Shown: positions 37,111 to 49,815 of the stretch, piece after piece
Position numbering within the stretch: position 1 is the first letter of the stretch
Layout: each line of letters starts with the position of its first letter
Made by a program: the position numbers and the translations under genes
Origin: Limanda limanda
Taxonomy: Eukaryota > Chordata > Actinopteri > Pleuronectiformes > Pleuronectidae
DNA: 64,000 nt
Direction: 5' to 3'
NCBI RefSeq assembly: GCF_963576545.1
Contig: NC_083651.1
Coordinates: 11,148,386 to 11,212,385 of the forward strand
Notes under the pieces: model-generated
The model's database searches: none
What the model saw: the letters and a program-made list of their open reading frames with translations, nothing else
Told to the model about the DNA's origin: nothing

Positions 37111-40100
37111 GTCTTTCTAAACGATGCAGATAGAAGCTATTTGGATTGTCTAAAGAAAAGGTTATTGGGTTTTACTCATGTATCGCTGCTACACACTTTG
37201 GCTTTCGAAAAGAAAAACAATTTCAGCACATGTAGTGTAAGTCTTAAATTTTCAGCTAGAGTGCTGCAATGCATTTCCTCCATGTGAAGTTACTCTTTAA
37301 GAGGATCATGTGGCAACCATGGCTGACTAAATCCACCACAATGTGTTTTCATCCTGAGTTAAGATAAAAAAAATGAAGGTGAAGTAACATTCCATGTAAA
37401 GCTGTGATGGAATCTTCGACGTGACAGTGTCAGACCTGACTAACACTTCCCATCATAACTGAACTTTGTGTATAAAATAGACGGAGTTCCCCTTTAACCA
37501 CTTTCCCACTGCATACACCAGGTAAACAGAGTTGATGTTACGTGTCGATGTAAGAAAGGTGGAGTTGTGATTTCTCCCTGAGACCTCACTCCTGGATGTA
37601 CTGAGATGGACATAGTCTTTTTTTCCCTAGTCATTCCTGGCACTCTGTGAATGGTCTCAGAATTTCCATTTCATAAGATGTATTTTCCTTGGCAGCAGCA
37701 GCAAGCAAAGTCTTTTGGATGCTTCTGGGACATTTTTGAACTGGGCTCAAGAGAGCAGAGTGCTGCTACTACCTCTCCAGCCACAGAAGCACAGACTTCT
37801 CTAACCCGGTGGCATCAACCCAGTCCTATGTGCACTACCCTTTGAAAAAAGGAGAGAGAATAAAGTTCCCTCTAGGGTTAAAACCCCCTTAGAGATGCAC
37901 TCAACTGATGCACTTTACCTTAAAACTCCCCGTGTTTCCCTCAGGGAATAAATCAGCTCCAAAGAGGGACAACACAGCTCTCTTCATGAACACAGCTATT
38001 ATTAGACCGAATACAATCCTCATGTGTTGGACTTTTTTTTTCCTCTCTGGGACATAAAGCCAAATTTGGGAAGCTTATCAAGCCCCATCTATTTAAAATG
38101 GGGGTCAACTCCCAAAAAATGTCTGGAAAATTGGGTCTGAAGTTCACATATGAAGAGAGCAGCAAGGAATTATCTGGATCAGACGTGGTCACAAAAAGAA
38201 AATGTGCGGTGGTGAAGGATGGCAGTTGGGTAGAGCATCTAGAGGGCAGTCACATGACGTAGAACTTCTGCTGAGGAAAGCAATCTCGAATCTTAGGTTT
38301 CCAAATACATCAAAATGACTGTGTATACTCAGGTTTTTAAACACAGGTAAACCTGCTCAAAAAGACAGATTTACTCTTTCCCCATTGTCAGTAGAGGAGT
38401 TTGTTTCTCTGTTTTTTCCCCTGGTGAGTCATGTTCCACGGCACAAACAACACAGAAACTGACCAGCTCTCTCACCTCGGTGACTTGCCAGAGTGATATC
38501 TTGCACGATATGAAGAATTACCCTTGTGCCTTGTTACCACGATTTAAAAAACACAAACATGGTTATTTACGAGCCAACGCCTGAAAGTTCAATTTGTGTC
38601 ATAAGGTCTCACTGCTGGACTGTACAAGAAAAATATAAGAAAATTAGCGTTGTCGTAGAGGCGTCACGTTTTCCTATCTGATGATCGGAGCCAGAGCCCA
38701 AAAAAAACTGCATCAGAGTAATTTGACCCTAGAGTGAATGCCGATTGTATCCATTCCCATTGCATAAGAAAGCCAGATGTTATTGGATGTTAGTGGATTA
38801 TTAAACCAGTGGAAAACAATTTCAAGTTGACATCGTCTTTGTTCATCCTGAGATATTTTTATTCTTCCAGTTCCCATCATGTGTTAGAAACGTTCTCGGC
38901 GTGATCACCGGCTATGTCTGATTCTGTCCGGGCTTCACCTGTCGTTTTATCCTATGCAACGCTACACAAGGGACTGGGCTCCCTGCTGCCCTCAGTCATG
39001 CAGCCAGCAAATCAAAAACAACATCGGCTCCTTGACGTCATGAAACTCGGAAGCAATAAACACATTATCAAGGATCATTTGATTTAAAGAACCTGTCGTC
39101 AGCAACTGAAATATGGCCATTATGCTCCCATACCGACTTGTGACTTAATGAATACGCCTTGCATGACCGACCTTTAAGCTGCGGGTGAGGAAGGATGTTA
39201 TCGACAAAATGGTTGTCAGAAAACGCCAAGCCAAGGGAAAGCTGAGCATTTGCAAAAACCAAAGACGCGGAGGAGAATAGGCCGAGACAGCCGCGAAGAT
39301 GGACACCAAAAACCATTTGCACGGGTTGAATGGAGATTGCAAAGGGTTTATTGATCTGATCGATCTGTGCTTCAGAATGAAAGTCAAGCTCCATTGTGGT
39401 GAAATCCCAGCATTGTTTGTGAGCCACTGCAGAAAAACAGATCCATAGTGTGACTCTTTCCATAAAGTTTGAATTGCACACTTTCATATGTGGTATTCTA
39501 AATAGAATTATTTTTATAAACTAGTGGACGATACGTGTGTAAGGCAGAGTGTAAGCTTAAAAGAGGCGAGAAGATTACCTGAGCTTGGGTTCCTGGGGTT
39601 TGGTACAGAATGTGTGAATAGGCTCAGCAGCAATGTGTTGTGCCATGTTTTGTTTTTACTCCAGCGCTCTCCTCATTATGTAAGTTCCTGTACACATCTA
39701 ATATAAAAACTTTCCTTCAAATACATCGTAAAAGTCTGATATCAACTCTCTTTATGGCACGAGCAACAAAGGAAGAGTGAGATATGTAGAGGAGGAATAA
39801 TTTATCATGTGTGTATCTATGTGAAAGTGACATAGCAGTATGTGTGCTCGAGCCAGTGAGCTCAGCACCTGGGAGGAAACCAGCTCCATTTGAAGAGTTT
39901 ACCCATGTAAATACACAGAGAACACACACTTACACACACATATAAACAACACACGCTCACGCACAAGCGAGGGCCCACGGAAGTTCCCATATTCTGGTGG
40001 ATTGCACTTGGGTCTTTGCTATTTCTGCCAGGGGCAGGGGGATCCTGTGTCAGTAATCCTGTCGGGATGAGGGGGGGATGAGGTCGCCGGATGCGGCTCA

Positions 40101-43100
40101 AGTCCACAGCCTTCACCACACACAGACACACAAACACACAATCGTAGGTACAGTTTGCTGAGTGGGTAATACTGTACTTTTCACACAAGAAAACAAATGT
40201 AGTTTCTAGCAGAAGTTGATCCCACTAAATGAATTAAACTCTGTCATACTCCAACACATGGTTTTATCTAATGCATATTAACCAGTGACAATATTTTGAT
40301 CAGATACTATTTGTCTGTAGTGTCTCTTTGTAGTCTTAGTAACACCTATTAACAATTCTAAAAATAAAACAAAGTTGTCAATAGGTCAAAGAGAAACTCC
40401 TGTGAATATTTTTGTTTTATGAGACTTTTTGTCTTTGTGTAAGATCTGCGTCTCAACTAATGCCGCCTCCGTCCCTTTTAAGGTCTTGTGAAACTGTGGG
40501 AAATGAAGAAGCTATTTATTCTGAGAGGAAACACTCAAAGCGAAAAAAGGAGTCAGTCGCTGTCTGGTTTGTCTGCGTCTGTGTGTCAAACACACTTCTC
40601 ATGAAGATGACTTCCTGAGCCACAGCCCTCTTCCGACAATCTGACTACCACACTTACTCACAGAACTTGTGACCTTTACCTGCACCTATGATGAACCAAG
40701 TTTATCCTACATTCAGAGCCACAGACACACACACAAAACTCCCTTGATTTCACAGCATGTGCCCATGAAAGAAGAATAAAGACGCCCATTCAACACAAAC
40801 AGCCTCCCACACACACCTACAGTATGCTCGCACACACAAACACGCATGCACATCAAACACGCACAGTGACACACATATCACACTCCTCCACAGTGCTCCA
40901 GCGAGAGGTGCACCAAGAGTCTGACATCCTCTTGCATCATGTGCCTCAAATGCAGCAGAGAAACAGCAAAACAAGCTGTGACCGTGACGGCTCTAAAGTG
41001 AGGTGGCATTACTCAAGTGAGTTGCGACTCACAAGTCTTAGCGATTTGTGACACCATTCTGGGCAGTTTATATCCATTTGAAGATCATTTCATGTAATCA
41101 TGAGACGGACTCAGTTAGATATACCAGTGTGAGCGCTGGACTGAGTTAAGAAACCACAAATAGACTCCTCAAAAAACAGCTCCCAAACAGCCAATACACT
41201 GCGAGGTCTTCCTGTTTCAACATAATCGGGTGACCTCTCTGGAACACCCTTCACGCACACACACGCACTCACCCTCGGTAAATGCACTGGGGTCAGCGGC
41301 TGTGCATCTAAAATAGCCTCTGACACAAAACTCACTTGTACCAAAGGAAGAGGGTGAAGGGGGGGGTGAGGCAGAGCGAAATAACACGCAGTAATTGGCA
41401 CAGCGTTTCAGGAGGACGCTGCAATATTCTTTTCATGTTTATGGCGAAGGGTTCTCACACGGCTGGTCTATACTGTCTGTGTGCACGAGAGAGAGAGAGA
41501 GAGGGAGACGGAGAGAAAGGGTTAGCTCCAGTGGATCAATAAAAGATGCACTAAGTGACTCTGTTCTCGTCTCTTATTTACTCTCGGTGCAGAGGTCCCA
41601 CGCTGAGGTGACCACACTGCAGTACTTGATAATTATCTCAAACTGTCCGAGGTGCATCGCGGGCTCCAGAGTTCGCAGTAGATAAATTGCTGGAAAAACC
41701 ACAGACCATTTTTTACTCCACTTGAATGTTTGTTCCACTATAAAACAGAGAGATATAGAATATAACAGAAAGCGTGTTTAGGATAAAAAAAAAACCCATG
41801 AGAGTGCACGTGAAGGTGTGAATCACAGCACTCAGTCATGCAAAGGTTACAGCTGCTCTCTGCTTAGAGATACCGAAGGTTGCTCTCATCCGCTGCCCTA
41901 ACATTGAGGTGGGATGCATTAGATTAGCATCCTCACAATAACCTGCATCCTTCCCACCACCACTATCACCGCCAACCACCCACATACTCTATCTCTCTCT
42001 CCCTCTCTTCCTCCCCTCCCCAAGGGATGACAGTCCACTGCTGCTGCCCTAATGGGGGTTTCTTTGAGTGGGCTACAGTCTTTTATCCCCCCAGGCTCTG
42101 ATATGTGTATATATGTGTGTGTGTGTGCATTTGTTCTAACATGTATGTCTGAATGTGTCGTGCATGTGTGCGTGAGTGCATGTGCGATCTCTCCCTCCCC
42201 CAACATATGCACCGTGTACATACACGCTACTCACAATGGCTCGACTACTGTATTGTATGGGCCCATGTGTGCACTCACATGCACTCTCAAAGAACGACCT
42301 ACATGTTTTCACAATAATCGTACAATGCAGCCATGCGGAGACACCAATACACTGACTCATCTACTACATATCATCTCTAACACTTAAACACACTCCTTTT
42401 TCTCCCGATTCTCTCCTGCTTCCCTTTTTCTCGCTCGCTCGCTCTGGTGATACAAACAGAAGCATGCATACGGGCATGTACACAAACACACGAGGTTAAA
42501 TGCATTGGCCTTAGTGTTTAATAGTCTTGATGCAGCATCACTAAGAGCCTACCCTATCTAACCTCACTTTGTGGTGACACAACCAAATCCCCCCCAACAC
42601 GCGGCATAACGAAACAGACAATATCGACCAACCGAAACATTCCTACACTTATGACATCAAATGCGCGGGCAGTTATTCTCGCTCACCGAGTTTTTCCGCC
42701 TTGCTTTGACCCATTCCAGCTCTCCAGCACCACTCAGTAAAAGCCAGCAGCTGTGTTTACCTCCATTACTCATCTACTCGTGCCTTCACCTCGGTTATTT
42801 TTCCTCTCCTGTCCAACTGATGCGATGCCATGTTGATACCTGGTTGAGGCAGCTAATCGAGCGGAGTCACGGCGCATAGCATGAGCTAACATTTCGGTCA
42901 TCGCTGGAGCCAAAGAGCCCGTGGAATGCCACAGGCACCCCCCAAAATGGTTTCCACATGTTGTTTGCATAGTTTCCTCTCCTAACAGTTGACCTACAGT
43001 ACAACTGGAAACAAAGTTCACAGAGATCCGTGTAGCATCCAGGTCTGCTGAAGTCATCTGCACCGAGGCAAGAGAGCTGTAGCCGCCCCAGAGTTACTGT

Positions 43101-45127
43101 AAAGGGAAACTCTTCCTCGAATATCACCTCAAAATGCTCCAAAACAATCTGAAAACGATGACTACGAACAACTCTCCCATCCTCTTATCTTGGCTTCCTT
43201 CCTTCCTTCTCTCCCTCCTTCTATTGACCAACCATAGTTGGCTAAAGCAAAGCAGACGGAGGAAACATCACCAGATATTGACATACATTTCCATCTGAGC
43301 CATGGAAACACCAAGCCATCTTAAATCAGAGTCTGGGGTCAAGCGCTGCTGTGTGAGTCATTTCCAGTAAGCGCTGAGTGTTCAGCTCTAGAGATGGTGT
43401 CATTGCGAGAACAAAACTTGGATCTCTGCACTGGTCAGAAAACATTGCCTTAAATATACCTCCGCTTACATCTGTTTGTTGTTTGATGACACATTTTTAT
43501 GAAAAGATAAGACGAGTGGTCCTTTGGCTTTTTTTAGAAGTATTCAACCGAGGAATGCAACTAAAATCAAAACACTTACGGTGATGTTTGACAAGCTGTA
43601 ATGGCCAATGTTAGATTGCAGTTCATTCTGTTTGCGTTCACTGTTGAGACCTCGCTTGCACAATACTTTCCGTTCTCTCGCTCACTCTCTCTCTCTCGCT
43701 CTCTCTCTCGTACTTAGTCACAAAACCCACATGCTCCGGCACTCCGTGTACACCCTTAACTCGATTTTGGTAAACAAACGTGGGCTGGACACCAGGGGGG
43801 GTCAAAGGTTGGCCCCGCAGGAGAAAACGCACAAAGGGGAGGGAGAACATTTTGTCATCTCGTGACATGATGAAACCACAGCACACAGAGTTAGACCCAC
43901 AGCTATCACCTACAAATATTGGTCCTAGTTCAGACACAGAAAGCTCAACGTGACAACCAGCCGCATGTCTTCTGGTGCAGCGTGAAACAGCAGCAGAGTA
44001 GCTCCAGATGTTTTGGATGCTTAACTCACTCGATCCTTGACCTTTGTGTCACATTGCTTTCATTAGCTTTGTATCCAGGTACATCCATTAACCTGCAAAG
44101 CCGTCGGTATGCCTGCTGTCTGTTGCACAAATTGTGTACATAGGAACCTGAGGGTAGGTAACTCTCGCTCTATGGCTGAACGTCCAGGTTTGACAGCTCT
44201 CTGGGAATGTGATGAAACCTTAATAACCAGGGGCCACAGAATATCCCGCGGTGCACCTTAAGCATTCCCTACCTCTTTAATTTTCCTCAGCTCACACTCA
44301 GGGACCCCCCAGTGAATCCAGCCACGTCGTGGACTGCAGTCTATCTGCAATCAATGACGATACACTCCACAACACCCACATGGATCGATGATACAGAAGT
44401 CTGTCAATATGCCAGCAGTTAACCCAGCTGATTAGGGGGTAATACTGGGAATTTCCCATCTCCCTGAATAAGACAGTGGGCCTACATGTAGTTGGGAGTG
44501 CACGTACAAGACGCACAGCACCTCTTCCTGAAAGATACAATCTGTCGGCACACGCCCAAATTGTGAGTTGTGATCTGTGGCAGACAGATGATGCTTTAAG
44601 TGAGGGGGGGGGGGGCGATCCTTCCGAGCAATTAAATGTGCCGGGCAGAGCTGTGTTGATGGACAGTTAGAGTCAATCCGTTGGTGACTGGCTTTTTAAT
44701 TGAGTCCCCCCCCACCTGCATTGATCTCTATCATAAGCCGTCGGACCATGTCTTGCGGTGGGGGGGTTGAGTCGTGGCTGCAGCGGTTTGATGCAGTCGT
44801 GTGGTGGGAAACGACTCAAGAGCCGCATCATATTGTTCACGATCAAACCAGTATGGTTTTAATTGTGATAAATCTTAACATATGCGACTCGACGTGACGT
44901 TCAGTGGAAGACAGTGAAAATAAATGATCGATGTGAGTGTTTATTTAGCTAAAGATGCCAAGCCAAACAATTGAAAACACTCATTTCAAAACCGGGCTGG
45001 AAAAACAGCAACAAATCACTTTGCTGACTGAAATCATTTGGTTGAGTCCCGCTCAACGATTCATAGCGACTGACAGAGTAATTTCACTTTTTGACCTCAG
45101 CCAAGGATGGTATGTTTTCACCACAGT

Positions 45128-45453
45128 CTGCTTGCTTGCTTGCTTGGTTGGTTGGTTTGTTGGTTGGTTTGTTTGTTGGTTGGTTGGTTGGTTGGTTGGT
45201 TGGTTGGTTGGTTTGTTGGTTGGTTAGCAAGATTATGGAAAAACTACTACAGACTTCCACTAAACTTGGTGAAACAATGGAACACGGGCCAAGAAAGAAC
45301 CCATTAAGTTTTGGTCCACATCAAGGGAATTTTTTTCCACTTTTTTTTTACATTGCAAGATTTTTTAACCAATTTCCCAGCGAACAATACAAGGATGCTG
45401 ATAAAAAACAAAATCCAAGCATATTTGGGGGACTGATATCTATGAGTGTGTAG
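45128..45453 (+). mobile_element. Family A dispersed repeat, copy 5, with expanded TTGG/TTTG tract
   Basis: A (TTGG)n/(TTTG)n tract (45131-45226) precedes AGCAAGATTATGG, AACTTGGTGAAACAATGGAA, GGGCCAAGAAAGAACCCATT, ACATTGCAAGA and TTTGGGGGACTGATATCTAT. The simple repeat lies where copy 4 has GTTTGTCTAGC, so it looks like an expansion of the element's own tract. Confidence 0.65.
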
Positions 45454-46111
45454 TTTCTTAATGACCCTAACCTTAAATGCACTTCCTTTTTTACATCACA
45501 TATCACGATTCATACTGTTGTGATACTCAGTGCTATATCTGACTGTGTGCACGTTCAGTCTGTCGCTGCTTCAAGCTGTTTCGTTCCCTGTCATGTTACA
45601 CATGTTTGTACAGTTAATAGCACAGCAGACACTTTCTTTTGCACGAGGTTTTCACACCACAATTGTTTCTGCGAGTTTCGCTGTCTGTATCACGGCTCAG
45701 CTGTCAATGGTGTCATCAGTCGCTGTGATGATTCACTATAGTCGGTTTGGTTTAGAGATTCAACATTGGAGATTTGATCTGATTTTCTTCAGCATTTTTA
45801 TCATTTTGTTATGTCATCGCAAAAATACCCTTCAAGATTCTGATATTATCTTCAAGTGTTATCACCCTCTCCTCATAGCAGCCTTCACCCATTTGTTCAC
45901 CAGCGCCAGGGGATATTTATATTTCCTGTTTCAGAGCTTGGATATGATTCTTCTTCACTGTACTAGAGTCTCCACTACATGTGTGGTAATATTAGCCTGC
46001 TTATTCATGCACAGTGAGAAGGCCCTTTTGTAAATGGATTTAAGTGAGAGTTTAAATGGGCACTAATCTCACTCGCTGAACATCCTCGAGCTGCAGGGGG
46101 TCTCATCCACG

Positions 46112-46232
<121 letters not shown>

Positions 46233-46339
46233 CAACCTTCTCTTTCTTCCTCTTTATTAATTTTTGTGTTGTTGTTGTGCATGGCACCCCCACTTAAACG
46301 CGCACACACAAACACACAAACACACACCCTGTGGCTGTT

Positions 46340-46740
46340 AGACAGTTAAAGCCAAACCAGGGCCTCTCCATAGCACAGGGGGTAAAGTCACAGAGGTCAG
46401 TGCTCAGTTTCCACATCAGACCCAGGAGCAGGGGCCAGAGTCTCATCGCCCCCCACCCTCCCACCCACCTTCCTCGCTCCCTCCCTCCTGCCCTCTTGCT
46501 CCCTCCCCTCCTCTCGCCACCCACCCACCCACCCACCTCCCCCTCCTGCTGGATGTACAAATGCCTTTGCTGTCAGCTCTGCCCTGGTCCCCTGTAATTG
46601 AAAATAACAGCCAAGGGCCAGCCCCCGGCCACTCTGCCCGGCCTGGTGGCTCCCTGCCTCTCTGACAGCCACCCATCAATACCAATGACTATTACCCTGG
46701 AAGTGAGAGCGCTGCCGATGACATCCAAGACACCAGCCCT
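46340..46740. other. Candidate conserved non-coding block
   Basis: Unique sequence between microsatellites, including CAAATGCCTTTGCTGTCAGC and CCTGTAATTGAAAATAACAG. It has no long open frame with family features. Its enhancer-like status is a guess from texture only. Confidence 0.2.
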
Positions 46741-46756
46741 GCAACACTCCCCCCCC

Positions 46757-46760
<4 letters not shown>

Positions 46761-46806
<46 letters not shown>

Positions 46807-46919
46807 GTGTCCTTCCTCCGCTACCCGAGCCTCCTAATGTTTAACCCGTTGCTAACAGCCTCCTCTCTCTCTCTCTCTCTCTCTCTAAGCTGCTACAGTA
46901 GGCTATCATGGGCAAACAA

Positions 46920-46981
<62 letters not shown>

Positions 46982-46997
46982 GTCTCTCTGTCTCACA

Positions 46998-47035
<38 letters not shown>

Positions 47036-47060
47036 AACACACACACACACACACACACAC
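46761..47060. repeat. Compound CA/CT/CA microsatellite cluster
   Basis: (CA)n at 46761-46805, (CT)n at 46862-46886 and 46922-46972, (CT)n at 46996-47019 and (CA)n to 47060. The long CT runs are mirror repeats. Confidence 0.95.
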
Positions 47061-47136
47061 CAATGCTTTGCACCAACAAAACTCTCTCCTGTGACAAGTC
47101 GCAAAAGTCTGACAGGCAGCAAACTTTTTTCTCGCA

Positions 47137-47152
47137 GGGGGGGGGGGGGGGG
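47137..47152 (+). repeat. Poly-G tract (16 G)
   Basis: Sixteen consecutive G directly after CTCGCA. Such tracts are often mis-sized in sequencing. Confidence 0.9.
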
Positions 47153-47906
47153 TTCGGTGTGTGTTGCTGCTGCTGCTGCCGTCACACTTCAAACTCTCCT
47201 ATTCAACACACTCAGTCAACAATCCCTCCACCACACAACTCTGCGCAGCTCTGAAAGTTGCTCTGGAGGTTTAAAAGGATTTCACAACCGGTGCCGGCCT
47301 CTGCAGACAGAGTCAGGATGCTGCTGCTGCTGCCCAAGTGACCCACAGCCACCAGATATCACTTCTCTTTCTTCATCTCTCATAATGACAGCTTCTGATT
47401 CTTCTTTCTCATGGTTGGGTGAAGTGTGACATGCCCAGTGCCGGCACCATGCAGGGCTCTCCGGGGTTTGACAGACCCCCCCAGACACAATGCCATAGGT
47501 GATCCGAGTTGTCATGTGTGTCCTGACAGAGCAGTGACAGCTGAACTAAGACGCACGGACACACACAAGCACAAAGCCGAGCAACGTGACAGATAAACCA
47601 CAAAGCAGCAGCAGCGGAGGAACCGGACGAGAGAAAAGCACACAGACCTTGTCAGGAGCTGCAGAGCCGCGGACACCAGGACACTGTTCCTCTCCTCTTC
47701 GCTCCTCTCTCTCTGCGCGTATGTCCGTGTGTACTGTACGCGTGTGTGTGTGCATGTGTGTGTGTGTGCATGTGTGTGTGTGTGCATGTGTGTGTGTGTG
47801 TGTGATCAGCTCCCTCCCCTTCTGCCTCTCAGCTGCTCAGCTTAGGCAGTTCTCAGGAAATGAATGGGGAGCGCACAGAGAACTGTTGTACTTGCAAATG
47901 ACTTAC

Positions 47907-48140
47907 CCCGAGTCACATGATCCGCTAAATGTAGGGTGGGCCGGTGGGTGGAGGCTTCATAAGCAAAAAGGGGAAGACAATATACTCTAAGCTTTAACAG
48001 CATGCATCGAATTACACGGGGCCCCTCCAGGGAGGTTTCCGACGCGTCCGCGCTCCAGACCCGGGCACACCGGACTCCGTGGCCCCCCCGCCCCCCCCGA
48101 GCACCGGGGCGCCTCCCCGTTTAAAGGGACCGGCGGAGGA
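47907..48140 (-). promoter_or_regulatory. klf12: Candidate klf12 promoter/first non-coding exon
   Basis: 48001-48140 holds 17 CpGs in about 140 bp, unlike its surroundings. Reading down the minus strand, an excellent splice donor CGGG|GTAAGTCA occurs at 47907/47906. CpG-rich DNA followed by a strong donor in the klf12 direction fits a first exon. No downstream exon pairing can be shown, so this is inference. Confidence 0.3.
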
Positions 48141-48277
48141 GTGAGGGATTCATTCTGTTCATTCACACCCATGATGCACTTCTTTAGTCCTGTCACATTT
48201 ACAGAGGAGTAATAATCTGATACTTCTTCATTCTTTCCTACCTCGTTTTGACCTCTAGTTATTCATATTCTGGTGTT

Positions 48278-48957
<680 letters not shown>

Positions 48958-49101
48958 GCTACCCAATTCGTCAGGGTTTTTAATGGACCTGCACAATTAA
49001 AGAGAATAAAGTTATTAAAAGAGAGTGGATGGTTACTTTAAGTATGGTTGAATAGTTATCTATCATATTTTAATTGTTTTATATAAGCTTAGATCAGTAA
49101 G

Positions 49102-49420
49102 TTAAAGGTCCAGTGAGTAAGATTCAGGTGAAAGGGATCTATTGGCAGAAAATGAATATAAAATAATGTCTCTTCTGAATTATATGAATTGTTGTTTTCT
49201 TTACTCTACAATGAGCCCTTTATATTTAAATACTTTATATTTACATCAGGAGCGGGTCCTTTCTACGTAGGCCGCCATGTTTTTTTTACAGTAGCCAAGA
49301 CTGGACAAACTAAACACTTTTTGAGTTCTTATGACAACCGAAGGCTACCACTGGTTCCCTCTCATGTTTGGAAGGGGAGGGTCAGGTGAGGGGTATTCAG
49401 CTGCAAAATGTTACTGAAAA
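49102..49420 (+). mobile_element. Teleost MITE-like repeat starting TTAAAGGTCCAGTG
   Basis: Starts TTAAAGGTCCAGTGAGTAAG and includes GGGATCTATTGGCAGAAAAT, GAGCGGGTCC and GGCCGCCATGTTT, the order of a very common fish repeat. The right end, normally the complement of the left, is missing. Confidence 0.65.
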
Positions 49421-49519
49421 TGTCTTACTGTTTGAATTGAGAAAATGAATGAATCAGTTCCCTCTATTAATTTTGTTACCACTGTAATATCATTATGGTT
49501 TTACCACCGGCAACATGAA

Positions 49520-49815
49520 CGTCCTCGTCATTCAAACATTATATTGTCTGAGGTGAAAAGTATAGAAGCAATCCAGCTTTTTCGTCTTCTCTTGTTTGAT
49601 GCTGTCTTGACTTCCTGCAATTTGGCCAAGAGTCTGAACTATCGTACAAAATGTTTTCACGCTGCAAACCATCCAATCCATAGTTCAGTTTGATCTGGAT
49701 CAAAACCACTTCTTGAGGTCGGGATGCATTTTGGTCTGAGGTACGTTTCACACCTGTTATTTTAGTTCAGACAAAACTAGTCCAAAGGTTTACCAAACAA
49801 GGAAGGCGTCTCTTT
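49520..49815. mobile_element. Dispersed repeat (TTCAGTTTGATCTGGATC type)
   Basis: Contains CCATAGTTCAGTTTGATCTG, AAAACCACTTCTTGAGGTCG and ACGTTTCACACCTGT, motifs of another common teleost repeat. Boundaries are approximate. Confidence 0.4.

Noticed and set aside
41431..41460. Minus-strand peptide INMKR as the KLF12 N-terminal exon
   Set aside because: No preceding Met, no donor at the right phase, and only four similar residues.
45530..46033. 167-residue hydrophobic open frame resembling a membrane protein
   Set aside because: About two frames of this length are expected by chance in this much sequence. I recognise no receptor or transporter motif, and no codon pattern supports it. A protein database search would settle it.
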